Of a DNA stretch of 64,000 nt, positions 58,306 to 64,000 are shown one piece after another. Position 1 is the first letter of the stretch. Each line of letters opens with the position of its first letter. A program made the translations under genes and the position numbers. The notes beneath the pieces are model-generated. The model saw only the letters and a program-made list of their open reading frames with translations, was not told the DNA's origin and did not search any database. The DNA comes from Kosakonia arachidis (GTDB lineage: Bacteria; Pseudomonadota; Gammaproteobacteria; Enterobacterales; Enterobacteriaceae): positions 639,584 through 703,583 of the forward strand of contig NZ_FPAU01000002.1 of NCBI RefSeq assembly GCF_900116535.1, read 5' to 3'.

Positions 58306-58529
58306 TTTGCTTTATTGTGGTGCACTCTTTTTCGCACCAGTAAATGAACAGCATGTCGTTCCTGCCGTTATTCAAAAATAAACCATTAACCGCCGTGTAT
58401 TAGTATCCTGTTTTTTATATACCCGCCCTTTATCCGTGAGCTGATTCACAAACTCTATCCCTTCACTATATTGCTTATATTCACCAACGAAACCAGTTTG
58501 TTAAAAAAAAGTAATTCATGTGATTTTTT

Positions 58530-58576
58530 TGCTCCACTTTGTGGCATAGGTTGTAATTTTGCACCATTGCGGAGCG
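58530..58576 (+). promoter_or_regulatory. Tandem NtrC-binding-like sites before yhdW
   Basis: TGCTCCACTTTGTGGCA (58530-58546) fits the NtrC dyad TGCACCA-N3-TGGTGCA in 11 of 14 positions. The second site (58560-58576) has a perfect TGCACCA half and a degenerate partner. Their centres are 30 bases apart and lie about 137 and 107 bases before the predicted start. This is very close to the layout of the glnA enhancer in E. coli. Confidence 0.6.
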
Positions 58577-58648
58577 GTGGTTTTATTTTTTCCTGTCTAC
58601 ACTCTCAATATTGCGTATACGCCCCTTTCAAACACGTCATTCGCAACA

Positions 58649-58666
58649 TTGGCATTCCCTTTGCTT
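58649..58666 (+). promoter_or_regulatory. Sigma54 promoter of yhdWXYZ
   Basis: TTGGCATTCCCTTTGCTT carries GG (58651-58652) and GC (58663-58664) with exactly ten bases between, the -24/-12 rule of sigma54 (TGGCAC-N5-TTGCW). A transcript would begin near 58675, about 80 bases before the yhdW ATG. The yhdWXYZ operon is known as nitrogen-regulated in E. coli. Confidence 0.8.
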
Positions 58667-58755
58667 AAGAGAGTATGGCCATAGCCACAGACAGGTTTCA
58701 GGCGTTTCACGGACGCCTTTTATAACGATAAATTTTTCGCCACACAGGATACATT

Positions 58756-59781
58756 ATGAAAAAGATGATGATCGCCAGCCTGGTCGCTGCAGGTGCGCTG
58801 TTTGCTCTTGCAAATCAGGCGCATGCAGGTACAACGCTGGATGCCGTTAAAAAGAAAGGTTTTGTACAATGTGGTATCAGCGACGGCCTGCCTGGCTTCT
58901 CCTACGCGGACGCGAGCGGTAAATTCACCGGTATCGACGTAGACGTTTGCCGTGGCGTTGCCGCCGCCGTTTTCGGTGACGACAGCAAAGTGAAATACAC
59001 CCCGCTGACCGCGAAAGAGCGTTTTACCGCGTTGCAGTCCGGCGAAGTGGATATTCTTTCTCGTAATACCACCTGGACTTCTTCCCGCGATGGCGGCATG
59101 GGGCTGTCATTTACTGGCGTAACTTATTACGACGGTATCGGTTTCCTGACCCATAACAAAGCAGGCCTGAAAAGTGCGAAAGAGCTGGATGGTGCAACCG
59201 TTTGTATTCAGGCCGGTACAGATACCGAGCTGAACGTGGCGGATTACTTCAAATCCAACAACATGAAATATACCCCGGTCACCTTCGATCGTTCTGACGA
59301 ATCGGCAAAAGCCCTGGAGTCAGGCCGTTGCGATACGTTGGCTTCCGACCAGTCTCAGCTGTATGCGCTGCGCATTAAACTGAGCAACCCGGCAGAGTGG
59401 ATCGTCCTGCCGGAAGTGATTTCTAAAGAGCCGCTGGGCCCGGTTGTTCGCCGTGGCGACGACGACTGGTTTGCCATCGTGCGCTGGACGCTGTTCGCGA
59501 TGCTGAATGCGGAAGAGATGGGCGTTAACTCGAAGAACGTTGATGAGAAAGCCGCAAACCCGACGACACCGGATATGGCTCACCTGTTGGGCAAAGAAGG
59601 TGACTTTGGTAAGGATCTGAAGCTTGATAATAAATGGGCTTACAACATTATCAAGGAAGTCGGTAACTACTCCGAAGTGTTTGAACGTAACGTAGGTTCT
59701 GAAAGCCCGCTGAAAATCAAACGTGGCCAGAACAACCTCTGGAATAACGGCGGTATCCAGTACGCTCCGCCAGTGCGTTAA
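58756..59781 (+). CDS. yhdW: YhdW, periplasmic amino-acid-binding protein (AapJ-like)
   Basis: A 341-residue solute-binding protein of the polar/general L-amino-acid ABC family (SBP_bac_3). The signal peptide is cut near AHA/GTT (residue 24). Segments VQCGISDGLPGFSYAD and VDVCRGVAAAVFGD are typical. It is the first gene of yhdWXYZ. Here the frame is whole; in E. coli K-12 yhdW is, as I recall, listed as a pseudogene. The exact ligand is unproven. Confidence 0.94.
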   Translation: MKKMMIASLVAAGALFALANQAHAGTTLDAVKKKGFVQCGISDGLPGFSYADASGKFTGIDVDVCRGVAAAVFGDDSKVKYTPLTAKERFTALQSGEVDILSRNTTWTSSRDGGMGLSFTGVTYYDGIGFLTHNKAGLKSAKELDGATVCIQAGTDTELNVADYFKSNNMKYTPVTFDRSDESAKALESGRCDTLASDQSQLYALRIKLSNPAEWIVLPEVISKEPLGPVVRRGDDDWFAIVRWTLFAMLNAEEMGVNSKNVDEKAANPTTPDMAHLLGKEGDFGKDLKLDNKWAYNIIKEVGNYSEVFERNVGSESPLKIKRGQNNLWNNGGIQYAPPVR

Positions 59782-59853
59782 TTCGCAAGTGCTGTAACGG
59801 GCACCACTTCGCGTGGTGCCCAGCCCAGAGTCATGGTTACTGAGGTTTTTGCT

Positions 59854-61035
59854 ATGTCCCATCGCCGCCCAACCGTGAAAGGCTCCTTCACCCTTTCTAA
59901 CCCTGCGGTTCGTGCCTGGCTGTTTCAAATCCTTGCGATTGTCGCCGTGGTCGTTATCGCAATCTATTTGGTACACAACACTGTTACTAACCTGAACAAT
60001 CGCGGGATCACATCTGGCTTTGCGTTTCTCGATCGCGCCGCTGGTTTCGGTATTGTTCAACACTTGATTGATTATGAGCAGGGTGACACCTATGGCCGGG
60101 TGTTCCTTGTCGGTTTACTTAACACCTTGCTGGTCTCGGCATTGTGTATTGTCTTCGCCTCTTTCCTCGGCTTCTTCCTTGGCCTGGCACGACTGTCGGA
60201 AAACTGGTTACTGCGAAAACTATCGACTATTTATATCGAAACCTTCCGCAATATCCCGCCGCTGCTGCAAATCTTTTTTTGGTACTTTGCCGTGCTGCGG
60301 AATCTACCCGGCCCGCGCCAGGCGGTAAACGCAATGGATTTGCTGTTTTTGAGCAACCGTGGCCTTTATATCCCTTCACCACAAATGGGCGAAGGTCTAT
60401 TGGCTTTTGCTGCCGCTGTTATCGTAGCAGCGATCATTTCTGTCGGTCTGTTTCGTTTTAATAAAGCACATCAGATCAAGACCGGTCAGTTGCGTCGTAC
60501 CTGGCCGGCTGCGCTGGGGTTGATTATTGTGCTGCCCCTTATGACGCACTGGTTTTTTGGCGCAGCATTGCACTGGGATATTCCGCAACTGCGCGGTTTT
60601 AACTTCCAGGGCGGAATGGTGCTGATCCCGGAACTTGCTGCGCTGACGATTGCGTTATCCGTTTATACCTCCGCGTTTATCGCCGAGATTATCCGTTCTG
60701 GCATTCAATCCGTTCCTCATGGTCAGCATGAGGCCGCGCGTTCTCTGGGACTGCCGCATCCGGTGACACTGCGCCAGGTCATTATCCCTCAGGCATTGCG
60801 CGTCATTATTCCGCCGCTGACCAGCCAGTATCTGAACATTGCGAAAAACTCCTCTCTGGCGGCCGCTATCGGCTACCCGGATATGGTGTCACTCTTCGCA
60901 GGAACGGTGCTGAACCAGACCGGTCAGGCCATTGAAACCATCGCTATCACCATGTCTGTTTATCTGCTTATCAGTCTGTCGATCTCGCTTCTGATGAACA
61001 TTTATAACCGTCGCATTGCACTAATTGAGCGCTAA
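59854..61035 (+). CDS. yhdX: YhdX, amino-acid ABC permease (AapQ-like)
   Basis: A 393-residue inner-membrane permease. I chose the ATG at 59854 (MSHRRPTVKG), which gives the E. coli length; the frame opens earlier with a GTG/ATG at 59833. About eight membrane segments are present, with the permease EAA loop HEAARSLGLPHPVTLRQVIIP near the C-terminus that docks on YhdZ. It pairs with YhdY. Confidence 0.94.
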   Translation: MSHRRPTVKGSFTLSNPAVRAWLFQILAIVAVVVIAIYLVHNTVTNLNNRGITSGFAFLDRAAGFGIVQHLIDYEQGDTYGRVFLVGLLNTLLVSALCIVFASFLGFFLGLARLSENWLLRKLSTIYIETFRNIPPLLQIFFWYFAVLRNLPGPRQAVNAMDLLFLSNRGLYIPSPQMGEGLLAFAAAVIVAAIISVGLFRFNKAHQIKTGQLRRTWPAALGLIIVLPLMTHWFFGAALHWDIPQLRGFNFQGGMVLIPELAALTIALSVYTSAFIAEIIRSGIQSVPHGQHEAARSLGLPHPVTLRQVIIPQALRVIIPPLTSQYLNIAKNSSLAAAIGYPDMVSLFAGTVLNQTGQAIETIAITMSVYLLISLSISLLMNIYNRRIALIER

Positions 61036-61044
61036 GGAATTACG

Positions 61045-62148
61045 ATGACAAAAGCTATTCTGTCTCCCTCTGCGCGCCAGATACCTGCAAAAAACAATGG
61101 CGCGGTGATGTGGGTGCGAAAAAATCTGTTCTCCAGTTGGTCGAACGCGTTGCTAACGCTCGTGTGCCTGTGGCTGATGTGGGAGCTGATTCCACCGCTG
61201 CTGCAGTGGATGTTCTTTCAGGCGAACTGGGTGGGTTCAACCCGGGCGGACTGTACAAAAGCAGGCGCATGTTGGGTGTTTATTCATGAGCGTTTTGGCC
61301 AGTTTATGTATGGTCTCTACCCGCATGAACAGCGGTGGCGTATTAATCTGACGCTGATTATCGGCCTGCTCTCGATTGTGCCCATGTTCTGGAAATCTTT
61401 ACCGTATCGTGGCCGCTATATTGCCTGCTGGGCCGTTATCTATCCAATCGTTGTCTGGTGGTTAATGTTCGGCGGCTTTCTGGGGCTGGATCGCGTTGAA
61501 ACCCGCCAGTGGGGCGGCCTGACACTGACGTTGATTATCGCTTCTGTCGGCATTGCCGGTGCGCTGCCGCTGGGCATTTTGCTGGCGCTAGGTCGTCGTT
61601 CAAAAATGCCAGTCGTGCGCGTGCTGTCGGTTGTGTTTATCGAGTTCTGGCGCGGTGTACCACTAATCACTGTGTTGTTCATGTCTTCGGTCATGCTGCC
61701 ACTGTTTATGTCGGAAGGAACCAACATTGATAAGCTGATCCGCGCATTGGTCGGTGTGATCCTGTTCCAGTCTGCTTATGTGGCGGAAGTGGTACGCGGC
61801 GGTTTGCAGGCGCTGCCAAAAGGTCAGTACGAAGCCGCAGAATCTCTGGCGCTGGGCTACTGGAAAACGCAGGGACTGGTGATTCTGCCGCAGGCGCTGA
61901 AGCTGGTGATCCCAGGCCTGGTGAACACCATTATTGCGCTGTTTAAAGATACCAGCCTGGTGATCATCATCGGTCTGTTCGATCTTTTCAGCAGCGTACA
62001 GCAGGCGACGGTCGATCCGGCATGGCTCGGCATGTCGACTGAAGGCTATGTATTCGCCGCGTTAGTTTATTGGGTTTTCTGTTTTAGCATGTCGCGCTAC
62101 AGCCAGCATCTGGAAAAGCGCTTTAACACCGGGCGTACACCGCACTGA
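61045..62148 (+). CDS. yhdY: YhdY, amino-acid ABC permease (AapM-like)
   Basis: A 367-residue permease partner of YhdX, nine bases after it. The EAA loop is [21 protein letters not shown]. The N-terminal part has an extra periplasmic loop with two cysteines ([11 protein letters not shown]), a feature of the AapM type. Eight or so membrane segments are seen. It ends eight bases before yhdZ. Confidence 0.94.
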   Translation: MTKAILSPSARQIPAKNNGAVMWVRKNLFSSWSNALLTLVCLWLMWELIPPLLQWMFFQANWVGSTRADCTKAGACWVFIHERFGQFMYGLYPHEQRWRINLTLIIGLLSIVPMFWKSLPYRGRYIACWAVIYPIVVWWLMFGGFLGLDRVETRQWGGLTLTLIIASVGIAGALPLGILLALGRRSKMPVVRVLSVVFIEFWRGVPLITVLFMSSVMLPLFMSEGTNIDKLIRALVGVILFQSAYVAEVVRGGLQALPKGQYEAAESLALGYWKTQGLVILPQALKLVIPGLVNTIIALFKDTSLVIIIGLFDLFSSVQQATVDPAWLGMSTEGYVFAALVYWVFCFSMSRYSQHLEKRFNTGRTPH

Positions 62149-62156
62149 GGATCACC

Positions 62157-62915
62157 ATGAATAATATGATTATGCAACCTGCCGACGCGATGATTACGCT
62201 CGATAATGTGAACAAGTGGTATGGGCAGTTCCATGTCCTTAAGGACATCAATCTGAACGTTAAGCAGGGTGAACGTATTGTACTCTGCGGCCCTTCCGGT
62301 TCAGGGAAATCAACGACTATCCGTTGTATCAACCATCTGGAAGAACATCAGCAGGGCCGTATCGTTGTTGATGGTATCGAGCTGAACGAAGATATCCGCA
62401 ATATTGAAAAAATTCGCCAGGAAGTGGGCATGGTTTTCCAACACTTCAATCTATTTCCGCATCTCACCGTATTACAGAACTGTACGCTGGCACCGATTTG
62501 GGTGCGTAAAATGCCGAAGAAGGAAGCTGAAGCGCTGGCAATGCATTATCTTGAGCGTGTGCGTATTGCTGAACATGCGCACAAATTTCCCGGACAGATT
62601 TCGGGTGGTCAACAGCAGCGTGTGGCGATTGCCCGCTCGCTATGCATGAAACCAAAGATCATGCTATTTGATGAACCCACGTCAGCGCTGGATCCGGAAA
62701 TGGTGAAAGAAGTACTGGATACGATGATTGGCCTGGCACAATCTGGCATGACGATGCTGTGCGTAACCCATGAAATGGGCTTTGCCCGCACCGTCGCTGA
62801 TCGCGTGATCTTTATGGATCGCGGTGAGATTGTTGAGCAGGCACCGCCTGAAGAGTTCTTTGCGAACCCGAAATCAGAACGTACCCGCGCTTTCCTGTCG
62901 CAAGTTATCCACTGA
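62157..62915 (+). CDS. yhdZ: YhdZ, amino-acid ABC transporter ATPase (AapP-like)
   Basis: A 252-residue ATPase of the polar amino-acid uptake type. Walker [10 protein letters not shown] is at 45-53, the signature is ISGGQQQR, Walker B reads [12 protein letters not shown] and the switch histidine is in CVTHEMG. It ends the yhdWXYZ operon; a strong terminator follows. Confidence 0.96.
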   Translation: MNNMIMQPADAMITLDNVNKWYGQFHVLKDINLNVKQGERIVLCGPSGSGKSTTIRCINHLEEHQQGRIVVDGIELNEDIRNIEKIRQEVGMVFQHFNLFPHLTVLQNCTLAPIWVRKMPKKEAEALAMHYLERVRIAEHAHKFPGQISGGQQQRVAIARSLCMKPKIMLFDEPTSALDPEMVKEVLDTMIGLAQSGMTMLCVTHEMGFARTVADRVIFMDRGEIVEQAPPEEFFANPKSERTRAFLSQVIH

Positions 62916-62935
62916 TTGTTATCGCTGTGTTCCAG

Positions 62936-62960
62936 GGCCACCCGTAGGGTGGCCTTTTTT
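62936..62960 (+). terminator. yhdWXYZ terminator
   Basis: GGCCACCC-GTA-GGGTGGCC followed by six T, 20 bases after the yhdZ stop. Confidence 0.95.
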
Positions 62961-62993
62961 ATTACTCTCGTTCTAATGTTAAGGGTTTACAAG

Positions 62994-63065
62994 ATGTCGT
63001 TGCAGCACAACGTTCAGCATACCCCAACAATTGGGCCTAATCAGGATGATGATATTGATGAATAA
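62994..63065 (+). CDS. Possible 23-codon small reading frame before the rRNA terminator
   Basis: ATG at 62994 follows AAGGG with an eight-base gap and opens a 23-residue frame. It begins MSLQHNVQHTPTIG and ends in an acidic cluster DDDIDE before TAA. It lies between the yhdZ and rRNA terminators, opposite in direction to the rRNA. The make-up is more protein-like than chance, but the length is too small to judge, and I recognise no family. Confidence 0.25.
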   Translation: MSLQHNVQHTPTIGPNQDDDIDE

Positions 63066-63077
63066 ATAACAGATAAA

Positions 63078-63111
63078 GCAAAAGGCCCTGTCTTTCGACA
63101 GGGCCTTTTGC
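63078..63111 (-). terminator. rRNA operon terminator
   Basis: GCAAAAGGCCCTGTC (63078-63092) pairs perfectly over 15 bases with GACAGGGCCTTTTGC (63097-63111) around TTTC. On the minus strand it comes nine bases after the last 5S and is followed by TTTATC. It resembles other enterobacterial rrn T1-type terminators. Confidence 0.92.
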
Positions 63112-63119
63112 TTTTTTTG

Positions 63120-63239
63120 ATGCCTGGCAGTTCCCTACTCTCGCATGGGGAGACCCCACACTACCATCGGCGCTACGGCGTTTCACTTCTGAGTTCGGCA
63201 TGGGGTCAGGTGGGACCACCGCGCTGTTGCCGCCAGGCA
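63120..63239 (-). rRNA. rrfF: 5S ribosomal RNA (distal copy, rrfF position)
   Basis: A 120-base 5S rRNA on the minus strand. Ends TGCCTGGCGG and CTGCCAGGCAT and the central CCCCATGCCGAACTCAGAAG match E. coli 5S. It is the second 5S of the operon, after tRNA-Thr, the arrangement of E. coli rrnD. It differs from the other copy at positions 13-14 (AC here, CT there). Confidence 0.97.
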
Positions 63240-63275
63240 AATTCTGTCTAAGTGCCGAACCTTAACCGCTATAAC

Positions 63276-63351
63276 TGGTGCTGATACCCAGAGTCGAACT
63301 GGGGACCTCACCCTTACCAAGGGTGCGCTCTACCAACTGAGCCATATCAGC
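63276..63351 (-). tRNA. thrV: tRNA-Thr (anticodon GGT)
   Basis: A 76-base tRNA on the minus strand, with encoded CCA. It reads GCTGATATGGCTCAGTTGGT at the 5' end and TTCGACTC in the T-arm. The anticodon GGT is in CTTGGTAAG (plus-strand ACC at 63316-63318). It lies between two 5S genes, as thrV does in E. coli rrnD. Confidence 0.98.
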
Positions 63352-63363
63352 ACGCTAAATTTG

Positions 63364-63483
63364 ATGCCTGGCAGTTCCCTACTCTCGCATGGGGAGACCC
63401 CACACTACCATCGGCGCTACGGCGTTTCACTTCTGAGTTCGGCATGGGGTCAGGTGGGACCACCGCGCTAGTGCCGCCAGGCA
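63364..63483 (-). rRNA. rrfD: 5S ribosomal RNA (proximal copy, rrfD position)
   Basis: A 120-base 5S rRNA identical to the distal copy but for two adjacent bases at positions 13-14. It is the first 5S after 23S and is separated from tRNA-Thr by 12 bases. Confidence 0.97.
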
Positions 63484-63683
63484 AATTCTGGTGCGCGAAA
63501 CGAATCTTTTCCACTGAGACTGTGTTGGCTGCTCTTGCGAACTCAGTCACATACCACCGTATGCTCCTTCCTTCGCCGCGTTTGCCGCCTTGCCTCAGCG
63601 TAAAATCTTTCGTTTCCGCTAATCTGTATCAAAGCTGAATATTGTTCGTCTTCTCAATTCCGCCAAAACATCTTCGGCGTTGT
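63484..63683 (-). other. 23S-5S internal transcribed spacer, enlarged
   Basis: A 200-base spacer, about twice the roughly 90 bases of E. coli as I recall. The 23S-proximal part (minus strand ACAACGCCGAAGATGTTTTG) and the 5S-proximal part (CAGAATT) agree with E. coli. The extra length is the ERIC-like element. Confidence 0.8.
63495..63619. repeat. ERIC-like palindromic element in the 23S-5S spacer
   Basis: A 125-base stretch with imperfect inverted ends (minus strand GCGGAAACGAAAGATTTTAC against plus strand GCGAAACGAATCTTTTCC). On the minus strand it holds GCAAGGCGGCAA, AGGAGCATAC, GTATGTGACTG and GCAGCCAAC, in the order of the ERIC consensus. The central palindrome is CATAC-GGTG-GTATG. ERIC elements are about 127 bases, close to this length. 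It lies inside the rRNA precursor. Confidence 0.65.
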
Positions 63684-64000
63684 AAGGTTAAGCCTCACGG
63701 TTCATTAGTACCGGTTAGCTCAACGCATCGCTGCGCTTACACACCCGGCCTATCAACGTCGTCGTCTTCAACGTTCCTTCAGGAGACCTAAAGTCTCAGG
63801 GAGAACTCATCTCGGGGCAAGTTTCGTGCTTAGATGCTTTCAGCACTTATCTCTTCCGCATTTAGCTACCGGGCAGTGCCATTGGCATGACAACCCGAAC
63901 ACCAGTGATGCGTCCACTCCGGTCCTCTCGTACTAGGAGCAGCCCCCCTCAATTCTCCAGCGCCCACGGCAGATAGGGACCGAACTGTCTCACGACGTTC
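63684..64000 (-). rRNA. rrlD: 23S ribosomal RNA (3' end only)
   Basis: The last 317 bases of 23S rRNA on the minus strand; the gene runs off the right edge. The 3' end GAGGCTTAACCTT matches E. coli, and the sarcin-ricin loop AGTACGAGAGGACCGGAGTG is present near 63920-63945. The order 23S-5S-tRNA-Thr-5S supports an rrnD-type operon. Confidence 0.97.

Larger units (their letters stand above)
58270..58755. promoter_or_regulatory. yhdV-yhdW intergenic control region (486 bases)
   Basis: It holds the yhdV terminator, two NtrC-like sites and a sigma54 promoter, each listed separately. The rest is AT-rich; a 65-codon frame at 58471 overlaps these sites and is not credible as a gene. Confidence 0.6.

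Noticed and set aside
58471..58668. 65-codon plus-strand frame before yhdW
   Set aside because: It overlaps the NtrC-like sites and the sigma54 promoter and begins without a ribosome site; control DNA fits better.
63037..63550. Two 67-codon minus-strand frames with a shared 40-residue part
   Set aside because: They are translations of the two 5S rRNA copies, a common false gene call, not proteins.

Overview
This window is a piece of a gamma-proteobacterial chromosome of the family Enterobacteriaceae. Nearly every protein matches, in length and order, the Escherichia coli segment from mlaF to the rrnD ribosomal operon, as I recall that region from memory. Local differences argue against E. 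coli itself. The stretch E. coli has between gltD and sspB (gltF, the yhc genes, the nan sialic-acid genes, dcuD) is absent. acrSEF and yhdJ are absent between fis and yhdV. msrPQ stands between csrD and aroQ, and acuI is missing there. An extra aldehyde dehydrogenase lies between yhcO and aaeB, and yhcN is doubled. The genus cannot be fixed from this alone; a relative such as Citrobacter, Enterobacter or Leclercia would fit.

Layout. 1-8.4 kb: envelope biogenesis (mlaF; yrbG-kdsD-kdsC-lptC-lptA-lptB), then the nitrogen/PTS cluster rpoN-hpf-ptsN-rapZ-npr. 8.4-13.4 kb: elbB-mtgA, the small RNA ArcZ convergent with arcB, and yhcC, all protein genes on the minus strand. 13.4-20 kb: a long regulatory leader and glutamate synthase gltBD. 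20-24.3 kb: sspAB, rplM-rpsI and zapE (minus), zapG (plus). 24.4-29 kb: degQ, degS, mdh (minus), argR with ARG boxes. 29-36 kb: tandem yhcN paralogues, yhcO, an aldehyde dehydrogenase, and the aromatic-acid efflux system aaeXAB with divergent aaeR. 36-48.3 kb: a minus-strand block csrD, mreBCD, maf, rng, yhdP, tldD (cell shape, RNA turnover, envelope). 48.6-57.2 kb: msrPQ, aroQ, accBC, yhdT-panF, prmA, dusB-fis. 57.2-63 kb: a gene-poor stretch, lipoprotein yhdV, and the amino-acid ABC transporter yhdWXYZ behind a sigma54/NtrC-type promoter. 63.1-64 kb: the 3' end of an rRNA operon on the minus strand: 23S, 5S, tRNA-Thr(GGT), 5S.

Functional links. Nitrogen control recurs: sigma54 (rpoN), the PtsN/Npr phosphorelay, glutamate synthase and a sigma54-type transporter operon lie in one window. 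The Arc redox sensor sits beside ArcZ. Lipopolysaccharide precursor synthesis is joined to Lpt transport.

Most of the window is well-known housekeeping sequence and I see no wholly new multi-gene system. The best second-look items are non-coding: an ERIC-like palindromic element inside the 23S-5S rRNA spacer, and a structured gltB leader with a terminator-like stem-loop and a 30-codon upstream reading frame. Also worth checking are the NtrC/sigma54 architecture before yhdW and the decayed fis-yhdV interval. No CRISPR array, insertion sequence or prophage was seen.
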